Program-made: the position numbers and the translations under genes
NCBI RefSeq assembly: GCF_007280575.1
Contig: NZ_VKJP01000022.1
Span: 1 to 37,660 of the forward strand
Length of the DNA: 37,660 nucleotides
Source: Streptomyces benahoarensis
GTDB lineage: Bacteria > Actinomycetota > Actinomycetes > Streptomycetales > Streptomycetaceae
Reading direction: 5' to 3'
Shown here: positions 16,749 through 25,500 of the stretch, one piece after another
Layout: each line of letters begins with the position of its first letter
Position numbering within the stretch: the stretch's first letter is position 1
Notes under the pieces: model-generated
Databases searched by the model: none
Told to the model about the DNA's origin: nothing
What the model saw: the letters and a program-made list of their open reading frames with translations, nothing else

Positions 16749-16778
16749 TGCCCGCCCGCCGTCCACCGCGGGCGGGCA
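16749..16778 (+). terminator. 11-bp perfect GC hairpin
   Basis: TGCCCGCCCGC (16749-16759) pairs with GCGGGCGGGCA (16768-16778) over an 8-base loop, 26 bp after the AAA+ gene. No T-run follows. It probably separates that gene's transcript from mycP. Confidence 0.6.
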
Positions 16779-16961
16779 CCGGACACCCCGACCGGAAATC
16801 ACCGCTCCATACCCCCCACTTGTAGGTGGTGGCGGGCGGCCCGGAACTGGGTGAATGGGGGTCCGTGGCGGACGGGGACCGCGTCCCGCCCACGGTCACG
16901 ACAGCGCACCCCGCGCAGGGATGCGCGGCGACGGGTGACGACTACGTAGGGAACACCGCTG

Positions 16962-18305
16962 GTGGACAACTGCCGCGAGAGCACTGCCCGGTTCACCGCC
17001 CGCGGGGGCATCCGCCCCCGGCTCACGGGCGGGCGACGGGCCCTGATGCTCCTCGCCGCCTTCGGCCTGCTGGCCGCAGCTGCCGCCCCGGCTGCGGCCG
17101 ACGGGCCCGGAGACGTCTCGCTGCCGCCCATCCCCCGAGGACTGGAGGACAGCTCCTGCACCAAGCCCTCCGCCAAGAAGATCTCGGGGCGGCCGTGGGC
17201 GCAGAACGTGCTCCGCCCCGAACTGGCCTGGGACCTGACCGAGGGCGACGGCGCGACCGTCGCCGTCATCGACACCGGCGTCGACGCGCACGGCACGCCC
17301 GCGCTGGCCGGCCGGGTCGAGGCCGGTCCCGATGTCGCCGGAGGCGGTTCGGCCGGCAAGGACTGCGTCGGCCACGGCACGTTCGTCGCGGGGCTGATCG
17401 CCGCCGCGAAACCGGACGACGCGGGCTTCGCCGGGATCGCCCCCGGCACGCACATCCTGTCCGTCCGCGCCACCGCCGACAACGGCACCACCACCCCGGG
17501 CCATCTTGCCGCCGGGATCGACGCCGCCGTCGCGGGCGGCGCGCAGGTGATCGAGGTGCCGGTGGCGCTGGCGTCCGGCAGTGCCGAGCTGACGGCGTCG
17601 GTGCAGGCGGCCCGCGCCAAGGACGTCCTGATCGTCGCCCCGGCCTACGGGGACCAGCAGCTCGACAGCGGCAAGGCGGCGCCTGCCGCCTACCCGGCAC
17701 AGCTGCCCGGCGTGGTGGCCGTGGCCGCCCTCGCCCCGCCCGACGGCCTGCCCGACCAGCAACAGCCGCCGCGTACCGCGCCGGACCTCGCGGCCCCCGG
17801 CGACAACGTCGTGAGCGTCGGGCCGCGCGGCGGGGGCCACTTCACCGGCAGCGGAGCCGACTACGCCTCGGCCGTCGTGGCGGGCGCCGCGGCGCTGGTC
17901 CGGTCCTACCGGCCGGATCTGACGGCGCCGCAGGTTCTGTCGCGGCTGCAGCGGACGGCGTACCACTACCAGGGCGCGGTCTCCCTGGTCGGCTCGGGCA
18001 CCGTGGACCCCGGCTCGGCGGTCACCGCCAGCCTCGGCGCGGGCCGCGACGACGGCGCCGATCCCGCCATGGCGCTGCGGCTGCCCGAACCGCCCTCGCG
18101 CGACGCCGAGCACCGTGCCTGGACGATCGCCGGGGTGTCGGCGGGGCTGATCGCGCTGCTGGGGCTCGCCGCCGCCGCCGTTCCGCGCGGGCAGCGGCGC
18201 GGCTGGCGCCCCGGCAGGCTGTCGGCCCCCGCTCCGGATGCCACCACCGCCGACGCGGGCCCGGCCTCCGTCGGCGACACGGGCCCGGCCTCCGCCGGCG
18301 CCTGA
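16962..18305 (+). CDS. mycP: mycosin (MycP-like) subtilase without catalytic Ser
   Basis: The 447-residue type VII secretion mycosin starts with GTG at 16962 after TAGGGAA. It has a signal peptide (about 24-47, hydrophobic LMLLAAFGLLAAAAAPAAA), an N-terminal extension with Cys66, a subtilase domain, and a C-terminal TM helix (about 388-408) followed by a short cytoplasmic tail, as in mycosins. Asp104 (VAVIDTGVD) and His138 (GHGTFVAG) are present. However, the serine motif GTSxA reads SGADYASAVVAG, so Asp300 replaces the nucleophile. The oxyanion Asn is also missing (IVAPAYGD where AAxGN is expected). It should be proteolytically dead. In mycobacteria MycP stabilises the ESX membrane complex independently of its protease activity, which could explain retention. 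EccD and EccB follow. Confidence 0.88.
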   Translation: MDNCRESTARFTARGGIRPRLTGGRRALMLLAAFGLLAAAAAPAAADGPGDVSLPPIPRGLEDSSCTKPSAKKISGRPWAQNVLRPELAWDLTEGDGATVAVIDTGVDAHGTPALAGRVEAGPDVAGGGSAGKDCVGHGTFVAGLIAAAKPDDAGFAGIAPGTHILSVRATADNGTTTPGHLAAGIDAAVAGGAQVIEVPVALASGSAELTASVQAARAKDVLIVAPAYGDQQLDSGKAAPAAYPAQLPGVVAVAALAPPDGLPDQQQPPRTAPDLAAPGDNVVSVGPRGGGHFTGSGADYASAVVAGAAALVRSYRPDLTAPQVLSRLQRTAYHYQGAVSLVGSGTVDPGSAVTASLGAGRDDGADPAMALRLPEPPSRDAEHRAWTIAGVSAGLIALLGLAAAAVPRGQRRGWRPGRLSAPAPDATTADAGPASVGDTGPASAGA

Positions 18306-18347
18306 CCGCCATGGCCCGGACACCGGGTACCGTCCCCGGCCCTCCCC

Positions 18348-18379
18348 GCCCCCGCGGCATCTCCCGTGGGGGCACTTTT
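18348..18379 (+). terminator. Rho-independent terminator after mycP
   Basis: GCCCCCGCGG (18348-18357) pairs with CCGTGGGGGC (18364-18373) with one G-T wobble, then ACTTTTC follows. It lies 42 bp after the mycP stop and implies that eccD has its own promoter. Confidence 0.75.
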
Positions 18380-18907
18380 CTGCACCATGTCTATTCCCCA
18401 CCCTCTCTTCACGCCATTTCTTGCCCCTTCGCGCCGAGAATTCGCCACCCCAAACCCTCCACCTGGGGGTGGCGCACAGCGCCTTTTCTTTCCCGTCTTC
18501 CCGCGCGGTACAGGAAAGGCTTCCCCTTTCGATGTCGATGGGGCTGGGGGAGTGGACGGAAAGGGGACGTTGTGTGCTCAAGCAAAGGGATGGAGGGGTG
18601 TCGCTCCGGAAGTGAGGGGGGTGGTACGGGGGCGGGTGTGCTCGGCGTGGACGGTGTCATGGCGCCTGATGCTGGAGGAGGTAGGTGTGCTCCCCCTCGC
18701 CTCAATGCGGAAAAATTCGCATACGCACCTTTGCAGAAAACCCGCTCCCGGTGGAGTTCTTCACGTGGCGGACCGGGGCCTCCGTAGATTTCCTCGCACC
18801 CCTCGGGAGTACCCTCCGTAGTCGCTCAACCGATAACCAGTCAGCGATAGTCTTTCCTCAATCAGTGTCGGCCCGGAGGGATTTCCGGGCGAAGAGAGCG
18901 AGCCGCC
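18380..18907 (+). promoter_or_regulatory. promoter and leader region of eccD-eccB
   Basis: This 528-bp non-coding gap is clearly less GC-rich than its surroundings. CCTCCGTAG occurs twice (18779-18787 and 18813-18821). TTCACG (18760-18765) and TAGATT (18785-18790) could be a weak -35/-10 pair with a long 19-bp spacer. A 7-bp hairpin (GCCCGGA 18871-18877 / TCCGGGC 18884-18890) lies in the leader just before the ribosome site GAAGAGAG. Several plus-strand frames are open here but show no protein-like pattern. Confidence 0.4.
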
Positions 18908-20296
18908 GTGAGCGACACCACTGTCGGCCTGTGCCGACTCACCGTCCGATCCTCCGACAGGGCCTTCGACATCGGCGTACCCGTCGATGTGCCCGTCGCC
19001 GACCTGCTGCCGGTGCTCGTCGACTACGCAGGCGACGACCTCCACGAAAAGGGCCTGGAGCAGGGTGGTTGGGCCGTCCAGCGTCTGGGCGGGCCCCCGC
19101 TGGACGACGAGGGCACCCCGCGCACCCTGGAACTGCGCGACGGCGAGACCCTCTACCTCCGCCCCCGCAACGAGACGCTGCCCGAGGTCGCCTACGACGA
19201 CCTCGTCGACGGGGTGGGCGAGGCGCTGCGCAAGCGCTCCGACTCCTGGCGGCCCGAACTCACCCGCCGACTGCTCCTCGGCTTCGCCGCAACCGCGCTC
19301 GCCGTCGGCCTGGTCATCCTCGCGCTGCCCGGACCGGGCATGATGCGTGCCGTGATCGGCGCCGGTCTGGCGCTGCTGCTCATCGTCTGCGCCGGTGCCG
19401 CCTCCCGCGCCGTCGGCGACGCCGCCGCGGGCGCGGTCCTCGGCACCATGGCCGTGCCCTACATGGCTCTCGCCGGGGCACTGGTGCCGTCCGGCGGCGA
19501 GCCCGAAGTCCTGCTGGGCGCACGGTTGCTGGCGGCGGGCGCGGCCGGGGCCGGTGCCTCCGTGCTGGCACTGTCGGCCGTCGCGGCGTGCGCCCCGCTG
19601 TTCCTCGGCGCGCTGACCACCACCCTCTTCGTCGCCGTCGGCGGTGCCGGAGCCGTCGCCGGGCTGCCGCTCGCGCACGCCGCCGGGATCGCCGTCCTCT
19701 GCGTCCTGGTCTGCGGTGGCCTGGTGCCCGGCCTCGGCTTCCGGCTGTCGGGGCTGCGGCTGCCGGTCCTGCCCTCCAACGCCGACCAGCTCCAGGAGGG
19801 CATCGCCCCGCACCCCGCCGAGCAGGTCGCCTCCCGGGCCGTCCTCGCCGACAGCTACATGACCGGTCTCTACGCGGCCCTGGGCCTGGTCTCCGTCGCC
19901 TGCCTGACCACCCTCCTCACCGCCCCGGCCGCGGACGGCTGGCCGCCCCGGGCCTGCGCCTGCGTGCTGAGCGTGCTTCTGCTGCTGCACTCCCGCCACT
20001 TCGGCAGCCTGTGGCAGCGGCTGGCGATGGTGGTGCCCGGTGTCTACGGACTCGCCCTGGCCGCCACCCTCACCGCGGCGGGCGTCGCCCTTCCCGCGCG
20101 GCTCACGCTGGCCGCGGCGCTGCTCACTGCGGGCGCCGTCTCCGCCGTCGCCGCCTGGACGGTGCCGGGCCGCCGCCTGGTGCCGTACTGGGGCCGCATC
20201 GGCGATGTGCTGCACACCCTGACCGCCGTCGTCCTCGTCCCGCTGACGATCCTCGTCGCCGGCATCTACCAGCAACTGCGCGCCATCAAGGGCTGA
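18908..20296 (+). CDS. eccD: EccD, type VII secretion integral membrane channel protein
   Basis: The protein has 462 residues from the GTG at 18908. Residues about 6-90 are a ubiquitin-like (YukD) domain: CRLTVRSSDRAFDIGVPVDV, then ADLLPVLVDYAG, ending with LRDGETLYLRPR. A short linker leads to about 11 hydrophobic segments from residue 118 (LLLGFAATALAVGLVILALP) to the C-terminal VLVPLTILVAGIYQQL, as in EccD/Snm4. EccD dimers form the large lipid-filled vestibule of the ESX inner-membrane complex. The next gene, eccB, starts 57 bp later. Length and topology are normal for the family. Confidence 0.93.
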   Translation: MSDTTVGLCRLTVRSSDRAFDIGVPVDVPVADLLPVLVDYAGDDLHEKGLEQGGWAVQRLGGPPLDDEGTPRTLELRDGETLYLRPRNETLPEVAYDDLVDGVGEALRKRSDSWRPELTRRLLLGFAATALAVGLVILALPGPGMMRAVIGAGLALLLIVCAGAASRAVGDAAAGAVLGTMAVPYMALAGALVPSGGEPEVLLGARLLAAGAAGAGASVLALSAVAACAPLFLGALTTTLFVAVGGAGAVAGLPLAHAAGIAVLCVLVCGGLVPGLGFRLSGLRLPVLPSNADQLQEGIAPHPAEQVASRAVLADSYMTGLYAALGLVSVACLTTLLTAPAADGWPPRACACVLSVLLLLHSRHFGSLWQRLAMVVPGVYGLALAATLTAAGVALPARLTLAAALLTAGAVSAVAAWTVPGRRLVPYWGRIGDVLHTLTAVVLVPLTILVAGIYQQLRAIKG

Positions 20297-20352
20297 TCCG
20301 GCCGCATCGGCGACCGCCGGCCGCGCCATGCGGCCGGGGAAGGGGAAATGAC

Positions 20353-21822
20353 ATGCAATCCAGGCGGGACCAGGTCCAGGCCCACCTGTTCGTGAGGAGC
20401 CGGCTGTCGGCGGGCATGCTCCGCGTCGAACCCGACGCCCCGGACGCGCCCAGCGCCCGCACCAAGCGCGGTCTGCTCGGCGGCGCCGTCGTCGCGGTGC
20501 TCGCCGCCATCGGCGTCACCCTCTACGGGGTCGTCTCCCCGGGCGGTGCCACCTCGTGGAAGACACCGGGCACTCTCGTCCTCGTCGACGACTCCACCAG
20601 CCGCTACCTCTACGCCAACGGCGCCCTGCACCCGGTGCTCAACGAGGCGTCGGCGAAGCTCATCGCCGGCACCCGGATGACCGTGCAGCACGTCAGCGCC
20701 GCCTCCCTCGGGGGCGCCCCGCACGGCGCCCCCGTCGGCATCGTCGGCGCACCCGACTCCGTCCCCGCGCCCGACGCCCTGGACACCGGTGCCTGGCTGG
20801 CGTGCTCCGGGCGCGCCACCGACGCGTACGGCAAGAAACGGACGCTGCTGAGCGTCGCCGTCGGCAGCACGGAAACGGGCCGGGCCCTCGATGACGGCAC
20901 CGGGACCCTCGTGACGGCGCCGTCGGGCGGCGTGCAGCTCCTCTGGCACGGCACGCGGCACCGCATCGACACCGAGCACGGCGCGCACTCCGCCCTGGGC
21001 TGGGCCGACGAGGACCCCCTGCCGGTCAAGGACGACTTCCTCAACACCCTGACCGCGGGCACCGACGTCGCGTCGCCCCCGGTGCCGGGCCGCGGCGGCG
21101 ACGGCCCCGAGCTGGCCGGTGCGCCCAGCCGCGTCGGCCAGCTCTTCACCGGCTCCGGCGGCCAGCGCTACCTGCTGCGCGAGGAAGGGCTCGTGCCGCT
21201 GACGCCGCTCCTCTTCGACCTGCTGCGCGGCGACCCCCGTACGCAGAAGGAGGCGTACGGCGGCGCCGCCGTCGAGGTGCGTGGCATCGGTCCCGCCGAC
21301 CTCCAGGCCCACCAGGCGTCCTCCGGCCTGGGCAACGCGCTCGCCCAGGGCCTGCCCGCGACCGCGCCGCGCCTGGCGGTGGCGGACCGTACGCAGGACG
21401 TCTGCGCCAAGGTCACCCCGGGCGACGGCGCCAAGGGCCCGACGACCGGCATCGCCGTCCTGGACGCGAAGGATGTCCCGGCCGGTGCCCCCAACGACCA
21501 GCCCGGTGTCCAGGCGGGCTGCCTGCCGTCGGACCGGGTCTGGGTGCGGCCGGGCGGCGGCGCACTGGTGCGGGCGCTGTCCTCGGCGGGCGCCGGGGCC
21601 TCCGACTACCTCGTCACCGACTCCGGCACGGTCTACCCGCTGCCCCCGGCGGCGGCCAAGCAGCTGGGCTACGACAACGCCCGACCGGTAACCGTCCCGG
21701 GCCCGCTGGTGCAGCTGCTGCCCACCGGGCCGAGCCTGGACCCGGCCGGTCTCGCCAAGGGCGGCGTCGTGCCCGCGGCGGCGTCCTCGTCCGCGAACTG
21801 CCCTGCCGGGAGCGGCACATGA
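20353..21822 (+). CDS. eccB: EccB, type VII secretion membrane protein
   Basis: The 489-residue protein starts at the ATG at 20353 after AGGGGAAATG. An N-terminal cytoplasmic segment begins MQSRRDQVQAHLFVRSRLSA, which is the conserved EccB signature. One TM helix (about 40-61) and a large extracytoplasmic region with R1-R4-type repeats follow (TLVLVDDSTSRYLYANGALHPV; QRYLLREEGLVPLTPLLFDLL; TDSGTVYPLPPAAAKQLGYD). Cys pairs are present in the exported part, as is usual. EccB links the ESX membrane ring to the periplasm or cell wall and contacts MycP. It is encoded directly after eccD. Its stop overlaps an ATG of a very short ORF (ATGA). Confidence 0.94.
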   Translation: MQSRRDQVQAHLFVRSRLSAGMLRVEPDAPDAPSARTKRGLLGGAVVAVLAAIGVTLYGVVSPGGATSWKTPGTLVLVDDSTSRYLYANGALHPVLNEASAKLIAGTRMTVQHVSAASLGGAPHGAPVGIVGAPDSVPAPDALDTGAWLACSGRATDAYGKKRTLLSVAVGSTETGRALDDGTGTLVTAPSGGVQLLWHGTRHRIDTEHGAHSALGWADEDPLPVKDDFLNTLTAGTDVASPPVPGRGGDGPELAGAPSRVGQLFTGSGGQRYLLREEGLVPLTPLLFDLLRGDPRTQKEAYGGAAVEVRGIGPADLQAHQASSGLGNALAQGLPATAPRLAVADRTQDVCAKVTPGDGAKGPTTGIAVLDAKDVPAGAPNDQPGVQAGCLPSDRVWVRPGGGALVRALSSAGAGASDYLVTDSGTVYPLPPAAAKQLGYDNARPVTVPGPLVQLLPTGPSLDPAGLAKGGVVPAAASSSANCPAGSGT

Positions 21823-21938
21823 GCATGACGCGACGGGGACGGCGCCGCCGCCCGGCGGGCCCGCCGGGGCGGTCGCGGTGGAGACCCGCGCCCGCCCCGA
21901 GCCGATGCGACGACCACGAGGACGGAACCCGTGACTGA
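21819..21938 (+). CDS. 39-codon arginine-rich ORF coupled to eccB
   Basis: The ATG overlaps the eccB stop in an ATGA junction, a standard arrangement for translational coupling. The frame gives 39 residues, strongly basic at the start (TRRGRRRR) and ending CDDHEDGTRD. It is too short for any domain call and has no hydrophobic segment. It may carry ribosomes across the gap to the next gene, or simply be chance. Confidence 0.3.
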   Translation: MSMTRRGRRRRPAGPPGRSRWRPAPAPSRCDDHEDGTRD

Positions 21939-21958
21939 GGCAGGACGGAACCCGTGAC
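21919..21958 (+). repeat. 17-bp direct repeat duplicating a start site
   Basis: AGGACGGAACCCGTGAC occurs at 21919-21935 and again at 21942-21958, a 23-bp period. Each copy carries a ribosome-site-like AGGACGG and a GTG. The upstream GTG (21931) opens an 8-codon leader, MTEAGRNP, whose TGA overlaps the real GTG at 21954. Confidence 0.85.
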
Positions 21959-22334
21959 GGAGATCAGGACCACCCGGGATCTCCGGCGGATCTTCGCCGC
22001 GTACCCGGAACTGGCCGCGCAGATCGACACCCTGCGCGCCGACGTCGAGCAGATCGCCACGCTGAACAAGAACGGGGCGGGGACGAACGACGAGATCCAC
22101 GACCAGTACACGAAGATCGCCGACCCGGCCACGGAGGTGCTGCGGAAGGTCGTCTCGCTGATGTCCGACGTCTCGGCCAAGACCGGCGAGGACGGCGACG
22201 ACGTCATGCGGCTCTTCGAAGCGGCCGAGAACGACAGTCAGCAGCTCGCCAAGGCGTGGGACGTGCTGGAGGCGGCTCAGGACGACGGACGGCGCGCGAA
22301 CCCTCGCCTCGCGGCAGGTGACGCGGAGACGTGA
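21954..22334 (+). CDS. small helical protein, putative T7SS substrate or partner
   Basis: The 126-residue, mostly helical and acidic protein (GTG at 21954) has no signal peptide, Cys or TM. It reads as two long amphipathic helices (about 6-40, LRRIFAAYPELAAQIDTLRA; about 58-82, EVLRKVVSLMSDVSA) and a third helix near 90-110. The size and all-helical pattern fit WXG100/EspC-like ESX partner proteins. However, neither a WXG turn nor a clean YxxxD/E tail motif is visible, so the family is not established. Position between eccB and the giant effector suggests it is a co-secreted partner, chaperone or adaptor of that effector. An immunity protein is another possibility. A 17-bp duplication sits at its start. 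Confidence 0.6.
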   Translation: MTEIRTTRDLRRIFAAYPELAAQIDTLRADVEQIATLNKNGAGTNDEIHDQYTKIADPATEVLRKVVSLMSDVSAKTGEDGDDVMRLFEAAENDSQQLAKAWDVLEAAQDDGRRANPRLAAGDAET

Positions 22335-22532
22335 CCCGGGGGTGCCTGCGCCTCGGCTCCGGCCGTCCGGCGCCGACGCGGTCCGGACGGCCGGAGCGAG
22401 CGGCGCGGGCGCCCTCTGACACACCGTCCGAAGCGTTCCCGACGCGCCCTCTCCCGCACTCCTGCCGCGTTCCGCCATGCTCCACGCAGCGGGCCCCGCC
22501 CGCGACACAGCAGCACCAGAAAGGGATCCGCT

Positions 22533-25500
22533 GTGGCCCTCATGCCGTCCCAGGACGTCATCACCTTCCTCAACGCCATCGGCATGACATGGCCGCAGGC
22601 CGACGAGGACGTGCTCCGCGAGGCCGAGGCCGCCTACCGGAAGACGGCGGGGGACTTCCGGCAGGCCGGGGAGTACTTCATCGAGGTCGCCCAGCGGATC
22701 AGCGGGGAGTTCAGCGGGGCGAGCGCGGACCAGTTCGGCAACTGGGTGGAGTACCTCTCCTCCGGAGACCACCCCCTCCTCGCGGCCGCCGCGGCACAGT
22801 GCGAGCAGCTCGCCAAGAACGCCGGTGACACCGCCACGGACGTGGAGCACACGAAGTGGTCGATCATCGGCCAGGCCATCGCGATGATCGCGATCCAGGC
22901 CGCGATGGCCGCTCTCAGCTTCTTCTTCGGCCCCGGCGTGATGCTCGGTCTGAGCTTCGAGTACGCGGTGGTCCAGGAATTCGTCATGAACGTGATCGCG
23001 GCGTTGCTGCGCTCCATCGCGGCGCAGGCCGTGATCGGTGCCGGGGTGGGCGGCGCGGTCGACCTCGTGATCCAGGGCATCCAGATCGGCCAGGGCCACC
23101 GCGACGCCATCGACACGGACCTCCTGAGCCAGGCCACGGTGGCCGGGGCCATCGGCGGCGCCATCGCCGCGCCGTTCGACCTGATCGGCGTCGGCATCGG
23201 CAAGTGGATCGGCAACCGCATCGGCACCGGCGTCAAGGGCGCGCTCGGCAAGGAGTTCGGCCACCTCTTCGAAGGCGCGACCGGCACCCCCGTCGGCCAG
23301 CTCGGCAAGGCCGAACGGCAGGCGTTCGCCAAGGACTTCGCCGGCCTCGTCGGCAACACCCGGAACGAACTGGCCAACGGTTTCGAGAAGGGCCTGTTCA
23401 GCAAGGGCCTCCTCGGCAGGGGCGCCGAGGGCGGCAAGGGCAGCATCGCGCACGCCTTCACCGAGAAGACCGGTGATCTGTTCGCCAAGCACCTCGGCGG
23501 CACACCCGTGTCGGCCGGGGGCAGGGCGATGACCGCGGACGAGGCCAGGGCATTCGGCAAGGAGTGGGCACAGGCATATACCGGCGAGGTCCGCGGGGGC
23601 GCCGCCAAGGGCGTGGGCGAGGGCGTGGAGACCGGCGCGGCCACGGGACTCGGGGCAGGCGCCGGGAAGGAGCTGCCGCTCTCGGTGGAAGAGGTGGCCG
23701 CCAAGCATCTCGGCGCCGAGGGGAAGGCGCTCTTCGGCGAGGGCGTCCCCCACGCCATCCGCGACGTGCTCGGCACCCACCTCGAAGGTGATCTCCGCTA
23801 CCGCCTCGCCGGGCTGGCCGCGGGCACCGTGACCGACGGCGCCAGCAACGCGCTCTCCGACGCCGTCGTCAACTACACCTACACCGGCACGTTCGAGACG
23901 ACGGGCGGGGCGTTCCTCGGCGGCATGGTGATGGGCGCCGCGGGCCGTGGCCTGGGTGAGTACGTCATGCCGCCGATCACCCAGCACGCCATCCACCCGG
24001 CGATGGCGGCGGTCGGCGGGGGTTTGAAGGCCGTCCACGACCAGGCCGTCAACCCGGCGGTGACGGCACTGGGCGGGGGTTTGAAGGCCGCCAAGGAGAG
24101 CCTGTTCGGCTCGCCCGTGGTGAACGACGGGACCGCTCCGCTGCTGTCGGACACGGACAGCATCGCCACGACCAGTACCTCGGACTCCGTCACCCTGAAC
24201 GGGTCGGAGGACGGCAAGGAGTTCTTCGGCAAGGACGTCGGGGGAGACAAGGACGACTCCGGTGCCGGGTTCCCGGGCGCGGGCAAGGGCGGTTCCGCCG
24301 ACAGCGACACCTTCAGCACGGTCTCCCACACCGACACGGTCTTCACCACCCACAGTTCGGACGACAGCTTCACCGGATCGGACGGCGACGCCCCCGCGAC
24401 GCACCTCACCGGCGCCGCGGGGGCGGCCCCGCAGGAGCAGCACGTCGGCACCCCCGGCCGGAACGCCGCACCGTCGGCGAACACTCCGCAGACCGGCGCC
24501 CCGCACCCGCAACGGACCGCTTCGCGGGCCGACGCGGGCCACGACCCTGTCCGCACCGGCACCACGCCCAAACCGGGCCAGGACGCCGCGGCGGTGCCGT
24601 CACCCAAGAAGGTCACCACCACCGACAGCAGCACGCAGGGGAAGCCCCCCACCACCGGCGACCGCACCTCGTCCACCGCCGCCACCACGCCGCGGCCGCC
24701 CACGGCTCACGCCACCGAAAGCGGCGGCACATCGGCTCCCACCGCCGGGGACCACGTCACACCGGCCCAGGGCACCGGGCAGCACACGCCGCCCACGGGC
24801 GCCCCGCACCCCACCGCCACCGACTCCGGCACGCCCCCGCAGGCCACCGAGCACCCCACCGCCACCGGACCCGGCACCGAGGTCCTGCCGGACCCCGCCA
24901 CCGACCTGGTGGACCGGATGATCCGGATCCGCGCGGCCCGGCACACCGCCGGCGTCACCGACGCCCCGGGCGGCGAACCGCACGGCTCCGAGACCCTGTG
25001 GGAGGCGGTGTTCGGCGCCGACGGCCCGCTCGCCGGTCACTTCGGCGGCGACACCTCGCCGACCGGCCTGCCGCACGACGACAGCGGCCCGCTGCGCCCG
25101 CTGACCGACGGGGAGCGTCAGGAGTGGGTCCAGGAGCACCTGCTGGCCGCCCAGCGGCCGCTGCCCGCGTCCGAAGAGGTCCTCCGCCGGCATCTGGACG
25201 ACTTCCTCACCACGCTCCACGCCGATCTGCTGACGGAGTTCACCGCGTCCGAGGAGGCCGCGCGCCACTTCACCCCGGCACCGACGTGGGCGGAGCACCC
25301 CGACGCCGCGAAGCGCGCCGACGACTGGCGCGCGGAGCAGCGCCGGATGGCCGGCGCGTACGAGGGCGAGCTGTCGCAGGCGCAGCGGGCCGAGGCCCGC
25401 GAGGAGTTCTTCACGAGCGTCTTCGACCAGTGGGCCGGCGATCGGTTCGGCGGCGCCCTGCGCGGGGGCGGAGCCGTCCCCACCGAGGCACACCAGCTGA

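Noticed and set aside
18238..18821. Small plus-strand frames in the mycP-eccD gap
   Set aside because: Composition is non-coding, a terminator lies in the middle, and no ribosome sites fit.
18685..20352. A long in-frame extension upstream of eccB
   Set aside because: It overlaps eccD in another frame. The family-typical MQSRRDQVQAHLF start lies at 20353 with a good ribosome site.
21954..22334. Calling the 126-residue protein a WXG100 (EsxA/B) protein
   Set aside because: Its helical pattern fits, but there is no WXG turn and no YxxxD/E tail motif, so it is listed only as a putative partner.
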